Assembly: GCF_005049285.1 (NCBI RefSeq) | Contig: NZ_SOSC01000002.1 | Coordinates: 434,001 to 498,000 of the forward strand | Direction: 5' to 3' | Origin: Halorientalis salina | Lineage (GTDB): Archaea > Halobacteriota > Halobacteria > Halobacteriales > Haloarculaceae | DNA length: 64,000 nt | Shown: positions 32,951-42,133 of the stretch, piece by piece | Numbering within the stretch: the first letter of the stretch is position 1 | Layout: each line of letters starts with the position of its first letter | The notes under the pieces: generated by a model | What the model saw: the letters and a program-made list of their open reading frames with translations, nothing else | Database searches by the model: none | Told to the model about the DNA's origin: nothing | Program-made: the position numbers and the translations under genes

Positions 32951-33651
32951 TCGTCATCACCCGTGAAGTTCTCGTCGATGACGACGACGTACTCTTCGAC
33001 CGTCTCGAAGCCGTCGCCGTCGTCCTGCTCGACGAGCACGTTGTTCGAGGAACTGCCAGGCGTGACCTGGATCTCCTCGATCGTGCCGATCTCACCGGAG
33101 TGAGCACCGTCGACAGCCGTCACGAGTGCGCCTTCCTCGTAGGGGAAGTGCGCGACGATCTCCTCGCCGTCGTTCGAGACGACGATGGAGTCGTCACCGC
33201 TGTACTCGCTGGCGTCCTCGACGACGAGCGTCTCGCCGTCGTGGAGCGTCAGCTGGACGTCGCCACCGGTGATGTGCTGTTTGTTGACGATCTTCCCGAG
33301 CTTGCTCCCTGCGGAATCCTCGTCGATGGCGGTCAGCGCCAGCCGACCACCGTCGCCGGGGAACACGCGGTAGTACTCGTCGCGCTCGGTGAAGGCCATG
33401 ATGTCGAACATCCCGACCGGACGCTCCTCGTCGGAGACCGCTTTCCCGTTGATCAGGACGTTGTCCTGGTTGAGGGCGTAGCGCGCCTCCTTTCGGTTGT
33501 CGACGTAGCCGAGCACGTCCCGCAGGACGATGAGCAGGGGAACCCCTGCCTCGCCGTGCGGACCGGCGTCGGCCTTGACGGTGAACGTCTCGGTCTTGCG
33601 TTCGACCGGCCAGCTGTTGGGAACCGACAGTCGCTTCTGATGTTTCGTCAT
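32947..33651 (-). CDS. rps4e: Small-subunit ribosomal protein S4e (eS4)
   Basis: A 234-residue archaeal/eukaryotic-type protein. It has [20 protein letters not shown], an S4-like RNA-binding region ([20 protein letters not shown]), a central domain and a KOW-like C-terminus ([20 protein letters not shown]). An acidic C-terminal tail ends the protein. The ATG overlaps the L24 stop by 4 bp. Confidence 0.96.
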   Translation of the reverse strand: MTKHQKRLSVPNSWPVERKTETFTVKADAGPHGEAGVPLLIVLRDVLGYVDNRKEARYALNQDNVLINGKAVSDEERPVGMFDIMAFTERDEYYRVFPGDGGRLALTAIDEDSAGSKLGKIVNKQHITGGDVQLTLHDGETLVVEDASEYSGDDSIVVSNDGEEIVAHFPYEEGALVTAVDGAHSGEIGTIEEIQVTPGSSSNNVLVEQDDGDGFETVEEYVVVIDENFTGDDE

Positions 33652-34010
33652 GCGCTATCCTCCTCGGATTCGAGTCGTTCCGTGCGCACCTCGTCTTCGA
33701 GGTTGAGGTCGGTCACCCGCAGGTTGCTGGAGTCCAGCGGCCGCGGCACTTCCTCGCCGTCGGCTTTCTCCTGGGTGATCTCTTCGACGTGGACGACGCT
33801 TTCGCGCAGGTCGACGGCGATAACCTCGCCCTCCTCGCCTGCGAAGTCGCCACGCATGACCTCGACCGTGTCGCCCTGGTTGACGCGAACGTTCCGCTGG
33901 CCGTACTCCTCGCGGAGCCCGTCGGCCAGCGTCGCGCGAACCTCCGACTGCTTCTCGTGCAGCGGGGCGCGTTCGGTCTGGGTACGCTGTTTGGATGGTT
34001 GCCGTGTCAT
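33648..34010 (-). CDS. rpl24: Large-subunit ribosomal protein L24 (uL24)
   Basis: A 120-residue KOW-domain protein that helps start 50S assembly. It has [40 protein letters not shown] (the KOW motif) and [21 protein letters not shown] haloarchaeal acidic C-terminus ([12 protein letters not shown]) is present. It overlaps L14 by 4 bp. Confidence 0.96.
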   Translation of the reverse strand: MTRQPSKQRTQTERAPLHEKQSEVRATLADGLREEYGQRNVRVNQGDTVEVMRGDFAGEEGEVIAVDLRESVVHVEEITQEKADGEEVPRPLDSSNLRVTDLNLEDEVRTERLESEEDSA

Positions 34011-34405
34011 ACTATCATCGTCGCCGTGCTCGCGATCGCACCGAAGCGCTCTGCGACCTCACGAGCGATGGGACCCTTGATCTCGGTCCCGCGTGCTTCC
34101 TCGTTCTCGTCGATGATGACCGCCGCGTTGTCCTCGTATTTGACGCGGGTGCCGTCCGGCCGGCGGATCGGCTTCCGCTGGCGGATGATCACCGCTTCGA
34201 GCACCTGGCGACGCATCTCCGGCGTCCCCTTGGTGACCGAGACGGTGATCTTGTCCCCGAGACCCGCCTTCGGATGGCGGTTCTTCGTCCCGGAGTATCC
34301 CGAGATGGAAATCACCTTCACCTCGCGTGCGCCCGTGTTGTCGGCGCACGTGAGCAGTGATCCCTTCTCCAGACCCTGGGTGACGTCAGCACCGAGTGCT
34401 TCCAT
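34007..34405 (-). CDS. rpl14: Large-subunit ribosomal protein L14 (uL14)
   Basis: A 132-residue protein. [20 protein letters not shown] near residue 20 is the L14 signature, followed by [20 protein letters not shown] and [20 protein letters not shown]. It is an intersubunit-bridge protein. It shares one base with the S17 stop (34405). Confidence 0.97.
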   Translation of the reverse strand: MEALGADVTQGLEKGSLLTCADNTGAREVKVISISGYSGTKNRHPKAGLGDKITVSVTKGTPEMRRQVLEAVIIRQRKPIRRPDGTRVKYEDNAAVIIDENEEARGTEIKGPIAREVAERFGAIASTATMIV

Positions 34406-34770
34406 CAGTCGTCACCTCCGGCGTCGGCAGCCGCGACTTCGGTCGGGTCCGCTTCGGCCACGCGTTCCACGACGACGTGGGATTTGGTCTTCGAGAGCGG
34501 TCGTGTCTCTGCGATACGAACCGTGTCGCCGACCTGCAACTCCATGCAGGGCGATGCGTGTGCGGGCACCCGGGACCGGCGTTTCATAAACCGGTCGTAC
34601 TTGGGCACCTTCACGTCGTACTCGCGTTCGACGATCACGGTCTTGTCCATGTCTGTGGAGGCGACCTCTCCTTCGAGCGTCTGCCCACGCACGCTGAGCG
34701 TGCCGTGGAACGGGCAGTTCTCGTCGGAGCAGGCCTCCTCCGGCTCTGCTACGTTAAGTCCTAGCGCCAT
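34405..34770 (-). CDS. rps17: Small-subunit ribosomal protein S17 (uS17)
   Basis: A 121-residue OB-fold protein. After the archaeal leader ([20 protein letters not shown]) comes the core [20 protein letters not shown] with [20 protein letters not shown] and [20 protein letters not shown]. The acidic tail is haloarchaeal. Its start overlaps the end of the RNase P component gene by 10 bp. Confidence 0.96.
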   Translation of the reverse strand: MALGLNVAEPEEACSDENCPFHGTLSVRGQTLEGEVASTDMDKTVIVEREYDVKVPKYDRFMKRRSRVPAHASPCMELQVGDTVRIAETRPLSKTKSHVVVERVAEADPTEVAAADAGGDD

Positions 34771-35066
34771 TTCGAATCACCTGTTCGTTCCGTGCGTCTG
34801 GCCGGCCGCGAGCAGAGTCGCTCGCCCTCGACGGTGACGACCCGCGTGTCGCCCCCCGGGATATCGAACTCGAACGTCGCGTCGGCCTTCGGCACCTGCA
34901 ACACCCGCTCTGTCCCCGACACAGACCCCTCTATCGAGAGGGTCCGCGTCGTCTCCATGACGACCTCGCCGGCGATACCGACGAGGTCCGGGTTCGACGC
35001 GGCGGCCACCCGTACCGGGAGGCCGATGAGTTCGTGTCGCGGCAGTGTTTCGGGTGTCAGTGGCAT
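34761..35066 (-). CDS. rnp1: RNase P protein component 1 (Rnp1/Pop4, archaeal p29)
   Basis: A 101-residue Sm-like barrel protein that assists the RNase P RNA in removing tRNA 5' leaders. It has [20 protein letters not shown] and [20 protein letters not shown], then a basic C-terminus. The start at 35066 ([15 protein letters not shown]) is where family similarity begins; a longer in-frame version extends into the L29 gene. Its place between L29 and S17 is the standard archaeal position. Confidence 0.93.
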   Translation of the reverse strand: MPLTPETLPRHELIGLPVRVAAASNPDLVGIAGEVVMETTRTLSIEGSVSGTERVLQVPKADATFEFDIPGGDTRVVTVEGERLCSRPARRTERTGDSKWR

Positions 35067-35070
35067 CTGT

Positions 35071-35280
35071 TTACTCCTCAAAGTCGCCTTCTTCGCCCTG
35101 AATCGTCTTGATCCGGGCGATCGCTTTCCGAATCTCCTTGATGCGCCCCGGATCCTCCGGCGCGCCACCTGCAGCCTGGACGGCGTTGGCGTTCAGGAGC
35201 TCCGTCTCGAGGTCCTCCAGTTCTGCCTCCCGCTCGGGCGGCGTCATGTCCCGGATTTCCTCAGGGTGGAGGATCGTCAT
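35071..35280 (-). CDS. rpl29: Large-subunit ribosomal protein L29 (uL29)
   Basis: A 69-residue two-helix protein: [40 protein letters not shown] and [20 protein letters not shown]. It lies at the polypeptide exit. The start overlaps the S3 stop by 4 bp; the next gene begins 5 bp after its stop. Confidence 0.96.
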   Translation of the reverse strand: MTILHPEEIRDMTPPEREAELEDLETELLNANAVQAAGGAPEDPGRIKEIRKAIARIKTIQGEEGDFEE

Positions 35281-36206
35281 TCCTCACCCTCCTCGTCAGC
35301 CTCGTCGGCTTCCTCGTCCATCTCCTCGACGAGTTCCTCGGCTTCCGCCTCGGTCTCCTCGTCGACTTCCGACTCGATGGCCTCGTCGAGTTCGTCGATG
35401 TCGACGTCCTCGGGCTCCTCTTCGGGAACCTCGACGTCCTCCTCGACGATCTCCTCCTCAACGACTTCCTCGTCGGCCTCGTCGGCCTCGGGTTCGGCTG
35501 CCTCGTCGGCTGCTTCGTCCGGTTCGGCCGCGTCGGCCGCCTCGGGTTCGCCTTCGAGCAGTTCCTCGACGCCTTCCTCGGAGACGTCCGCGACGTAGTC
35601 TTCGACGTCCTCGTCCTCGTAGATCTCGAAGTCGTCGGGGAGCTTGGCGTTCGGCGGGATGATCTTCACGTCGACACCGATCGTGCCGAGCTTCATCACC
35701 GCGACGCCCTGGCCGTGGTCGACGATCGTCTCGGCGGGTTCACCGTTGTGCTTGATGTAGCCACGGTTGAACTTCTCCACGCGTGAGCGCGCACCCGTGA
35801 CCTTCCCGCTGAGGACGATTTCGGCGCCGAGCGCGCCGGCTTCCATGATCCGGTCGATCGTCGTGTGACCGGCTTTGCGGAAGTACCAGCCGCGTTCGAG
35901 CGCGTTGGCCAGGCGGTCGGCGACGATCCGGGCGTTCAGGTCCGGCTCCTCGACCTCCTGGACGTCGATCTGGGGGTCTTCGAGGTTGAACCGCTCCTCG
36001 AGCTGGGTCGTGACCTTCCGGATGTTCTTCCCGCCCTTGCCGATGACCATCCCTGGCTTCTCGGCTTTGAGCACGATCTGGGTCCCCATCGGGGTCTTGG
36101 CGACGTCCATGCCGCCGTAGCCCGCTCGACCGAGTTCCTCTGCGAAGAACTCGTCGATCTGGGTCCGCTGCAGACCGTCCTCGATGAACTGGTGTTCGTC
36201 GGCCAT
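35277..36206 (-). CDS. rps3: Small-subunit ribosomal protein S3 (uS3) with long acidic tail
   Basis: A 309-residue protein. The N-terminal KH domain contains [20 protein letters not shown], followed by the RNA-binding S3 C-terminal domain ([40 protein letters not shown]). From about residue 215 to the end the protein is an Asp/Glu-rich, Ala-rich low-complexity tail ([20 protein letters not shown] and so on), roughly 90 residues and typical of haloarchaeal S3. It is coupled to L22 and L29. Confidence 0.96.
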   Translation of the reverse strand: MADEHQFIEDGLQRTQIDEFFAEELGRAGYGGMDVAKTPMGTQIVLKAEKPGMVIGKGGKNIRKVTTQLEERFNLEDPQIDVQEVEEPDLNARIVADRLANALERGWYFRKAGHTTIDRIMEAGALGAEIVLSGKVTGARSRVEKFNRGYIKHNGEPAETIVDHGQGVAVMKLGTIGVDVKIIPPNAKLPDDFEIYEDEDVEDYVADVSEEGVEELLEGEPEAADAAEPDEAADEAAEPEADEADEEVVEEEIVEEDVEVPEEEPEDVDIDELDEAIESEVDEETEAEAEELVEEMDEEADEADEEGEE

Positions 36207-36673
36207 CAGTTCTCAGCCTCCTGCTCCTGCAGGATCAGTTCGACGTCGACCTCCGGGGAGTTCCACGCCGTCGCCCGCCCCATCGCGCGGGGCTTGCGAC
36301 CGGGCGTCTCGCCGACCTTGTGGGCGGCGACGTGCAGGATCTCCATGGATTCGCCGTCGAATCCCTGGTTGTCGGCGTTCCCGACTGCGTTCTCCAGCAG
36401 GTCGAGGAAGGCCTCGCTGGCCTTCTCCGGGAAGCGACCGGCGTCCCAGCCGTCGATGTCGTTGCGGTGACCGACGCCCGAGTTGTGAGATTTGAAAGGG
36501 ACCGATTTGTTGCCCTCGATAACCTCCTCGAGGTAGTCGACAGCCGCGCCGGCTGTCTTGCCCTTGATCTCCCGGGCGATGGCCTTGCTGTGCTTGTGGC
36601 TCATCTGCCGTTCCCGAAGCATGGCTTTCGCCGTGGTGTCCGGGTCCGGGTCGATTGAGTAGCTGATTCCCAT
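36206..36673 (-). CDS. rpl22: Large-subunit ribosomal protein L22 (uL22)
   Basis: A 155-residue archaeal L22. It begins MGISYSIDPDPDTTAKAMLR, followed by ERQMSHKHSKAIAREIKGKT and the GDVDGWDAGRFPEKASEAFLDLLENAVGN-like core. It lines the exit tunnel, and its end EVDVELILQEQEAEN is normal. It starts 3 bp after the S19 stop and shares one base with the S3 start. Confidence 0.95.
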   Translation of the reverse strand: MGISYSIDPDPDTTAKAMLRERQMSHKHSKAIAREIKGKTAGAAVDYLEEVIEGNKSVPFKSHNSGVGHRNDIDGWDAGRFPEKASEAFLDLLENAVGNADNQGFDGESMEILHVAAHKVGETPGRKPRAMGRATAWNSPEVDVELILQEQEAEN

Positions 36674-36676
36674 GTG

Positions 36677-37099
36677 TTACTTGAGTGGCACGAACTTGGA
36701 GGAGCGGGTCGCCCCGATCCCGGCCTGTCCGTGCTCGACGCTTGTCCGCGTGAGCTGGAACTCGCCGAGGTAGTGGCCCAGCATCTCCGGCTCTACCTTG
36801 ACGCGCTCGAAGCTCTGGCCGTTGTGGACCGCGAAGGTGAGGTCGACCATTTCCGGCACGATCGGCATGTCGCGCAGATGCGTGCGGATCGGATCGTTGG
36901 CCGTCTCCTCCTCACCGGCTTCGCGAGCCTCCTCGAGCAGTTGTTCTTTCTCGTAGGACAGGCCGCGCTCGATGCTTCGCCGCTGTCGAGCGGGGAGCAG
37001 TTCCGCGACTTCCTCGAGATCCATCGCCTGCAACTCGTCTAGCGTGTGGCCACGGAAGGAGAACTCCCCCTCGTGACCGATCTGGTATTCGGAACTCAT
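36677..37099 (-). CDS. rps19: Small-subunit ribosomal protein S19 (uS19)
   Basis: A 140-residue archaeal S19: [60 protein letters not shown] and [20 protein letters not shown]. It ends [14 protein letters not shown]. It binds with S13 at the 30S head. It overlaps the L2 stop by 4 bp. Confidence 0.97.
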   Translation of the reverse strand: MSSEYQIGHEGEFSFRGHTLDELQAMDLEEVAELLPARQRRSIERGLSYEKEQLLEEAREAGEEETANDPIRTHLRDMPIVPEMVDLTFAVHNGQSFERVKVEPEMLGHYLGEFQLTRTSVEHGQAGIGATRSSKFVPLK

Positions 37100-37827
37100 T
37101 GGTTACCACCCTTTCCGCCGCGGCCGGTCTTCCGGGAACTGATGTCCCCGACCTTCCGGCCCGGCGGCGCGTTCCGCGAGATGGACTTGGGTTTGCCCGG
37201 GTGCTGGCGACCGCCACCACCGAACGGGTGGTCGACGGCGTTCATCGCCACACCGCGAACGTTCGGCCACTTCGTCCCGCGGGCTTTCATCTTGTGGTGC
37301 TTGTTCCCGGCTTTGACGAACGGCTTCTCGGTCCGGCCACCGCCGGCGACCACGCCGATCGTGGCGCGACAGTCCGGATCGAGTCGCTTCATCTCACCGC
37401 TCGGCAGCTTCACGACCGCGACCTTGCGGTCGTGGGTCAGAAGCTGGGCGGAGACGCCCGACGCGCGGGCGAACTTCCCACCGTCTCCGGGGTTGGCCTC
37501 GACGTTACAGACCGGGACACCTTCCGGGATCTCGGCCAGGGGCATCGTGTTGCCCGGCGCGATCTCCGCGGAGATGCCGACCTGGATCTCGTCGCCCAGG
37601 CCGATGCCTTCGGGCGCGAGGACGAGACGCTGGTCGCCGTCCTCGAACTCGATGGCCGCGACTGGTGCGCTGCGGGCCGGGTCGTGCTCGATGTCGACGA
37701 CCGTGCCCGAGACCGTGTCTTTGTCTTCGAGCTTGCGATGCGACAGGTCCGCCTTGTAGCGGTGCGACGGGGCCCGAAAGGTCGGGCCACCGCGACCGCG
37801 TCGTTGTCCCTGAATTCGTCGTCCCAT
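37096..37827 (-). CDS. rpl2: Large-subunit ribosomal protein L2 (uL2)
   Basis: A 243-residue protein close to the peptidyl-transferase centre. It has [60 protein letters not shown] and the conserved C-terminal [20 protein letters not shown]. The start at 37827 is where the conserved N-terminus begins; the longer in-frame extension lies inside L23 and is rejected. Confidence 0.97.
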   Translation of the reverse strand: MGRRIQGQRRGRGGPTFRAPSHRYKADLSHRKLEDKDTVSGTVVDIEHDPARSAPVAAIEFEDGDQRLVLAPEGIGLGDEIQVGISAEIAPGNTMPLAEIPEGVPVCNVEANPGDGGKFARASGVSAQLLTHDRKVAVVKLPSGEMKRLDPDCRATIGVVAGGGRTEKPFVKAGNKHHKMKARGTKWPNVRGVAMNAVDHPFGGGGRQHPGKPKSISRNAPPGRKVGDISSRKTGRGGKGGNQ

Positions 37828-37829
37828 GA

Positions 37830-38084
37830 TCAGAACACCCCGATCCTGGAGGCGATCTCCTCGGCGTCGTCGTCGGGCGAGAGCTTCACCGTCGCCTTCT
37901 TGTTGCCCTTCATCGTGACCATCGTGTTCACGTTCACGACACCGACCTCGAACTGGCTCTCGATGGCCTCGGCGATATCGCCTTTCGAGGCGTCCGCGTC
38001 GACGATGAACTCCAGCTTGTTCTCGAAGTCCATCTTGTTCATGGCCTTCTCCGTCACGTGGGGGTGGCGGAGTACCGAACTCAT
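37830..38084 (-). CDS. rpl23: Large-subunit ribosomal protein L23 (uL23)
   Basis: An 84-residue protein: MSSVLRHPHVTEKAMNKMDF, KLEFIVDADASKGDIAEAIE, VGVVNVNTMVTMKGNKKATV and the C-terminal EEIASRIGVF. It is the exit-tunnel docking site for SRP and nascent-chain factors. It overlaps the L4 stop by 4 bp and ends 2 bp before L2. Confidence 0.96.
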   Translation of the reverse strand: MSSVLRHPHVTEKAMNKMDFENKLEFIVDADASKGDIAEAIESQFEVGVVNVNTMVTMKGNKKATVKLSPDDDAEEIASRIGVF

Positions 38085-38824
38085 CGCTCGGCCACCTCCT
38101 CGACGGCGCTTTCGGTCCAGACGGTGAGGCGACCGGCTTCGCCACCGGGCGCGAGGTCCTCGGCGTTGACCTCTCGGGCCGTCGTCACGGTTGCGCCCGC
38201 GAGGTTGCGGGCCGCACGCGAGGGTTCCTCGCTCGTGACGAACAGGATCGAAGAGGGACGGCGGTACTTGCGTCCGCGCGTCTTCCCCTGTCCGGCCTTG
38301 ATCTTCTTGTCCTCGGCGCGCTCGATGTCGGCGTCGATGCCGAGCGCTTCGAGCACGTCGACGACTTCCTGGGTCTTGACCAGGTCCTCGAACTCGTCTG
38401 CGACGACCAGGGGCAGGTCGAGGTCGTCCTCGAACTGGTGGCCCCGGTCGGCGACGAGCTCGGCGTCCGTGGTGGCCGCGATGGCCGACCGGGCCGCGAG
38501 CTTGCGCTCCTTGTCGTTGATGGTCTTCGAGCGATCCTTCTCGGACTTCGGCGGGTGGGCCGGACGCCCACCGACGGTCTGGGGGACGCGGCGACCCTTC
38601 CCACCGTTACGGGGAACGTGAGCCATGCCGCGGCCGGACCCGAACGACTCGGCCGGGGTTCGCAGCCCGGCGTACTCGTCGCTGCCGTAGTCCTGTTTCC
38701 GGTTTGCCTGTGCGGCGACGACCGCCTGCCGGATCAGATCCGGCCGGACCGTCGTCTCGAAGACGGCAGGCAGTTCCTGCTCGCCGTCCTCGTCGCCGTC
38801 CAGGCTGTACACTGTCGCGTTCAT
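38081..38824 (-). CDS. rpl4: Large-subunit ribosomal protein L4 (uL4)
   Basis: A 247-residue archaeal L4. It has MNATVYSLDGDEDGEQELPA, FETTVRPDLIRQAVVAAQAN, the GSGRGMAHVPRNGGKGRRVP tunnel loop and IKAGQGKTRGRKYRRPSSIL. The extended basic loop reaches the exit tunnel. It overlaps L3 and L23 by 4 bp. Confidence 0.96.
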   Translation of the reverse strand: MNATVYSLDGDEDGEQELPAVFETTVRPDLIRQAVVAAQANRKQDYGSDEYAGLRTPAESFGSGRGMAHVPRNGGKGRRVPQTVGGRPAHPPKSEKDRSKTINDKERKLAARSAIAATTDAELVADRGHQFEDDLDLPLVVADEFEDLVKTQEVVDVLEALGIDADIERAEDKKIKAGQGKTRGRKYRRPSSILFVTSEEPSRAARNLAGATVTTAREVNAEDLAPGGEAGRLTVWTESAVEEVAER

Positions 38825-39837
38825 CCTTGGTTAGACTCCGTGGAGACGTAGCGCACCTCGGGATCGAGGCGCGGCTGGTCGTTCGGCCGTACCGCCGGCC
38901 GGAAGCGCAGGAGGCGCTTGTCCGGGCCGGGCAGCGAGCCCTTCACCAGCGTGTACGGACCGTCGACCTCGCCGTAGTTGACGAAGCCGCCGTCGACCGT
39001 CGGCTCGTCGCCGTCGCCGAGGTCGATCAGGCGCTTGTTGAGTTCCGTCCGCTGGTGGTAGCCCATCTGCCCCTGCTGGGGCACGGTCGAGCGCACGCGG
39101 GAGGGGTTCCACGGGCCGAGGTTACCGATTCGGCGCCGCCAGCCCTGCCGGGCGTGTTTGCCTTTCCGCTTCTGGACGCCCCATCGCTTGACGGGACCCT
39201 GCGTCCCCTTGCCTTTCGTGATACCGGAGACGTCCATGTACTCGCCGGATCGGAACACGTCGGTCATGGCGTGTTCGCCGCCCTCTCCGACCAGTTCGAG
39301 GCCGAAGTCGACGCGCTCTTCGAGCGAGCCACCGCCGACGCGTGTCTCCATCACGTCGGGCTTTTTCTTCGGGACGCTCTCGACGTCGCTCGGGACCGTG
39401 TGCGTGATGACGCGCACGTCCGCGAGTCGACCCTCTTCGAGAGCCGTCCGTACCTGTTCTTCAGCGTCCCCGACAGCGCCGTCCTCGGGCAGGTCCAGGG
39501 TCCGGTCGAGCTCCGGGTGGAACTCGTCGGTCCAGACCTCCGTGAGCGGTCGCATGCCGTAGGGCGTGTCTTCGTAGGCGCGCAGGGCGACCGCGCGCAT
39601 CGGCGGCGTCTCGACGACTGTGACGGGAACGGTCTCCTCCATCCCCTCGCGCGGGGAGTCGGGTTCGTCGTTGATCATCACGACGTGGGTCATGCCGGCC
39701 TTGTACCCGGCGAAACCCTGGAGACCCGGCTGTCCGTCGTCGTCCGGCCAGGTGTTGAATCGCGGCACCTCGCCAGCCGCACGACTGCGCGGGCCGAAGC
39801 CCAGCGAGCCTTTGCGTGGTCTGCTTGGTTGTGGCAT
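38821..39837 (-). CDS. rpl3: Large-subunit ribosomal protein L3 (uL3)
   Basis: A 338-residue archaeal L3. MPQPSRPRKGSLGFGPRSRA is followed by GYKAGMTHVVMINDEPDSPR, DVFRSGEYMDVSGITKGKGT (the core signature) and VKRWGVQKRKGKHARQGWRR. It ends in VRYVSTESNQG. The start at 39837 was chosen from the conserved N-terminus. It lies 7 bp downstream of the SPOUT methyltransferase stop. Confidence 0.96.
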   Translation of the reverse strand: MPQPSRPRKGSLGFGPRSRAAGEVPRFNTWPDDDGQPGLQGFAGYKAGMTHVVMINDEPDSPREGMEETVPVTVVETPPMRAVALRAYEDTPYGMRPLTEVWTDEFHPELDRTLDLPEDGAVGDAEEQVRTALEEGRLADVRVITHTVPSDVESVPKKKPDVMETRVGGGSLEERVDFGLELVGEGGEHAMTDVFRSGEYMDVSGITKGKGTQGPVKRWGVQKRKGKHARQGWRRRIGNLGPWNPSRVRSTVPQQGQMGYHQRTELNKRLIDLGDGDEPTVDGGFVNYGEVDGPYTLVKGSLPGPDKRLLRFRPAVRPNDQPRLDPEVRYVSTESNQG

Positions 39838-39844
39838 CGTTTGT

Positions 39845-40723
39845 TCACTCCGTGAGTGAGAGGCAGGCGAGCACGGCGAACATCGCTTCTTCCGTTCGCA
39901 CGACCTCGCTGCCCTGATTCGGAACCGCGTCAAGCCAGAGGTCGAACCGGGATCCATCCGGTTCGTCACTGTAAGCCGCTTCGTCGGCCACGACCTCCTC
40001 GGAACCCCCCGACGGTACGTCGGCGGGATCGAATCCGAGCATTTCCGGCAGTCCGCGCTCGGGCGACCCGAACGCGACCGTCATACCGCGTGTACCCGTC
40101 TCGGCGACGATGTCGCCCAGTCGGTCGACACTCAGCGCTTCGCCGTGCCGCGATGTGGCAACGGTTACGCCGGCGTCGTCACGCGAGAGTTCCGTCGAGA
40201 GGTCCGAAGCGATCACGTCGTACCCCGGTGGGGATTTATCGACGAGTTTCGCTCGGACCGGCCGTCGCGAAGAGACCCTGATGGTTACGCGTTCCCCCTC
40301 GCCCACGTCCATACCGTCTGGAACGGGGAGGGAGACCGGGTGTTGCAGTCCGCAATTGACCCGAACGCGCGCCTCAGATCCGACCTCGGTCACGATTCCC
40401 TGTCTTAACGACCCCGATTCGTCCGAACCGGAGCCGGTCCGTGGTGCGGTATGGAGCGGCGGCATGACACCGACGTACTCCAGTTCGTCCCGCTTGCCCC
40501 ACGCCTCCTTTCGGAGGTACGGCGGCGTCGCGGCGTACCGCAGCACGGTTTCGACGAACCCGCCACCCCACCGGCCCTCCGCCCCGCGATCGGGGAAGAC
40601 GACCAGGCGATCGACCCGGAACACCGTCGCCGCGCGGGCGACGTAACCGAGTTTACGAGTTGCCTCGCGTTTGTCCTCGGCTTCCCGGGTCAGCGATGAC
40701 GGCACGAGTACGCTGACTGTCAT
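39845..40723 (-). CDS. SPOUT-class RNA methyltransferase (DUF171/Spb-like), first gene of the ribosomal block
   Basis: A 292-residue putative RNA uridine methyltransferase. It begins MTVSVLVPSSLTREAEDKRE with ATRKLGYVARAATVFRVDRL and YAATPPYLRKEAWGKRDELE (the SPOUT N-half), then an OB-like insert (EARVRVNCGLQHPVSLPVPD), and ends in a trefoil-knot region: MTVAFGSPERGLPEMLGF and DLWLDAVPNQGSEVVRTEEA. Haloarchaeal r-protein operons often begin with it. The target RNA is unknown. The start at 40723 fits the family; an alternative is 40744. Confidence 0.88.
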   Translation of the reverse strand: MTVSVLVPSSLTREAEDKREATRKLGYVARAATVFRVDRLVVFPDRGAEGRWGGGFVETVLRYAATPPYLRKEAWGKRDELEYVGVMPPLHTAPRTGSGSDESGSLRQGIVTEVGSEARVRVNCGLQHPVSLPVPDGMDVGEGERVTIRVSSRRPVRAKLVDKSPPGYDVIASDLSTELSRDDAGVTVATSRHGEALSVDRLGDIVAETGTRGMTVAFGSPERGLPEMLGFDPADVPSGGSEEVVADEAAYSDEPDGSRFDLWLDAVPNQGSEVVRTEEAMFAVLACLSLTE

Positions 40724-40779
40724 GCCGTGACGCTTCCACGCCACGCCACTAGACTGTGCCGAATCTTCTCTCCCGCCAT

Positions 40780-40788
40780 CTTAAAAAG
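40780..40788 (-). promoter_or_regulatory. TATA-like box of the ribosomal protein superoperon
   Basis: On the minus strand this reads CTTTTTAAG, about 61 nt before the SPOUT methyltransferase start at 40723. That would leave a leader of about 35 nt. It is the best TATA match in this region, although no promoter was tested. Confidence 0.4.
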
Positions 40789-41025
40789 AATCCGCTTTGT
40801 TCTCGCGGTGAGACGCGTTCACACAGGTCAGAGAACAGCTACAAACGTCGTTGACGGTTCGACTGAATCTTCGAACCGACTCCGTGTCGAGTGTGGATGA
40901 CTGTCCCACAGATTGCCCGATTGTGCGTGCCGAACACGGGCGAAAAAATATAAGTCATGTACATGTCATCTAGTTCCTAATATAGGTTCACCCACATCTA
41001 TACTTAAACACCCGTCAATAACCGG

Positions 41026-41035
41026 GATAATAAAC
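41026..41035 (+). promoter_or_regulatory. TATA-like box of the Tat hydrolase gene
   Basis: GATAATAAAC is centred about 28 nt before ATG 41059. It supports the 41059 start and a leaderless transcript. Confidence 0.5.
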
Positions 41036-41058
41036 ACACGGCTTTTGTCTGTGTACCG

Positions 41059-42039
41059 ATGTGGATGATGAACAATAACATGGGAGACGAAGCTAATGGG
41101 GGATCGCCAGGCAAAAACGAAGACGCGGGGAGCGGGATCTCGCGGCGCGACGTGCTCAGGACGTCGTCGACAGCAGCCGTTGGGGTAGCAGGGCTCGGAG
41201 CCGTATCGGGCACCGCCTCGGCAGAGGATACCTCGGACGAGGACGACGAGCTGGACCTCGGCGTGTTCGAGTGTGTCGAAGACGGACTGCGCATCGACTG
41301 CAACAAAACGGTCCAGCTCGATCCGTGGTGGTGGAACGGCGACTACGACCCGGACTTCGATGTCGGCGATCTCGGCGACGAGGTCCTCGTGTACATCCAC
41401 GGTCTCTTTGCCGAACCCTTCGCCGAAGAGCAGGCGACGCTGCTCAAGCGGTCGACCGGGTTCGACGCCGACAACGTCGTTGCGATGAAGTGGCCGTCGT
41501 CGGGCGTGAGCTACACCAAACCCTGGGACCGGGCCGCAGAGTACGGCCGGAAGACCGCCGAATGGCTCATGACCGAGCTGTGGGCGAAGAACCCGGGGAC
41601 CACGGTGAACGTCGTCGGTCACTCACTCGGCGGCCGTGCGGCGTTCAACATGCTGAACCGACTCGAAGAGGCAAACGAGCAGGTCCAGAACGTCGTCGCG
41701 GTGGGGCCGGCCGACATGGCGCGGTTCGTCTGTGACCACGACGAGAGCGGCGACCGCATCTACAACTACTACGACGGCATCGACCAGGGCGCCGACAACG
41801 TCTACGTACTCTACTCCGATGACGACTTCGCGGTCGGGAGCATGCACGAACTCTGGGGCGATGCGTTCTGGTACACGCCTGACGGTGAGGGACTCGGTGC
41901 CGAAGGTCCGACCTGTAACAACTACCCGGACAACCTGCACCCGGTCGACGTGAGCGACGAGGTCCAGAACCACTGTGAGTACTACAAGCCCGACGGCGAC
42001 ACCGAGGCACTCTCCAAAGCCGTCTACGGTCAGCTCTAA
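41059..42039 (+). CDS. Tat-exported alpha/beta-hydrolase-like protein
   Basis: A 326-residue secreted protein. The N-terminus carries a twin-arginine motif SRRDVLRTSSTAAVGVAGLG followed by a cleavage-type ASAED region. The mature part has a lipase/esterase-like nucleophile elbow VVGHSLGGRAAFNM (Ser of GHSLG), VLVYIHGLFAEPFAEEQATL as oxyanion region, and a probable His near DNLHPVDVSDEVQNHCEYYK. The start is 41059 (supported by a TATA box) or 41080. It contains six Cys residues in the mature part, unusual for a haloarchaeal protein. The substrate is unknown. Confidence 0.8.
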   Translation: MWMMNNNMGDEANGGSPGKNEDAGSGISRRDVLRTSSTAAVGVAGLGAVSGTASAEDTSDEDDELDLGVFECVEDGLRIDCNKTVQLDPWWWNGDYDPDFDVGDLGDEVLVYIHGLFAEPFAEEQATLLKRSTGFDADNVVAMKWPSSGVSYTKPWDRAAEYGRKTAEWLMTELWAKNPGTTVNVVGHSLGGRAAFNMLNRLEEANEQVQNVVAVGPADMARFVCDHDESGDRIYNYYDGIDQGADNVYVLYSDDDFAVGSMHELWGDAFWYTPDGEGLGAEGPTCNNYPDNLHPVDVSDEVQNHCEYYKPDGDTEALSKAVYGQL

Positions 42040-42133
42040 TAGTTAGTTTTCAACGACAAGTATTGTCCGGCAGTTTTTATGATAGTGTGTACGCAGGTTC
42101 CGAGATGAAATAGCACCCGGAGAGAGACTCGAA

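Larger units (their letters stand above)
40724..41058. other. Divergent intergenic region between the ribosomal block and a Tat-exported hydrolase
   Basis: About 335 bp, becoming clearly A+T-rich toward its right end. It holds a TATA candidate for each flanking gene, a small inverted repeat CGGTTCG/CGAACCG (40855-40878), and the palindrome CATGTACATG near 40963. No gene is seen in it. Confidence 0.7.

Noticed and set aside
34761-35066. RNase P component inside the ribosomal operon as a novelty
   Set aside because: This position is standard in archaeal S10/spc operons and needs no special explanation.
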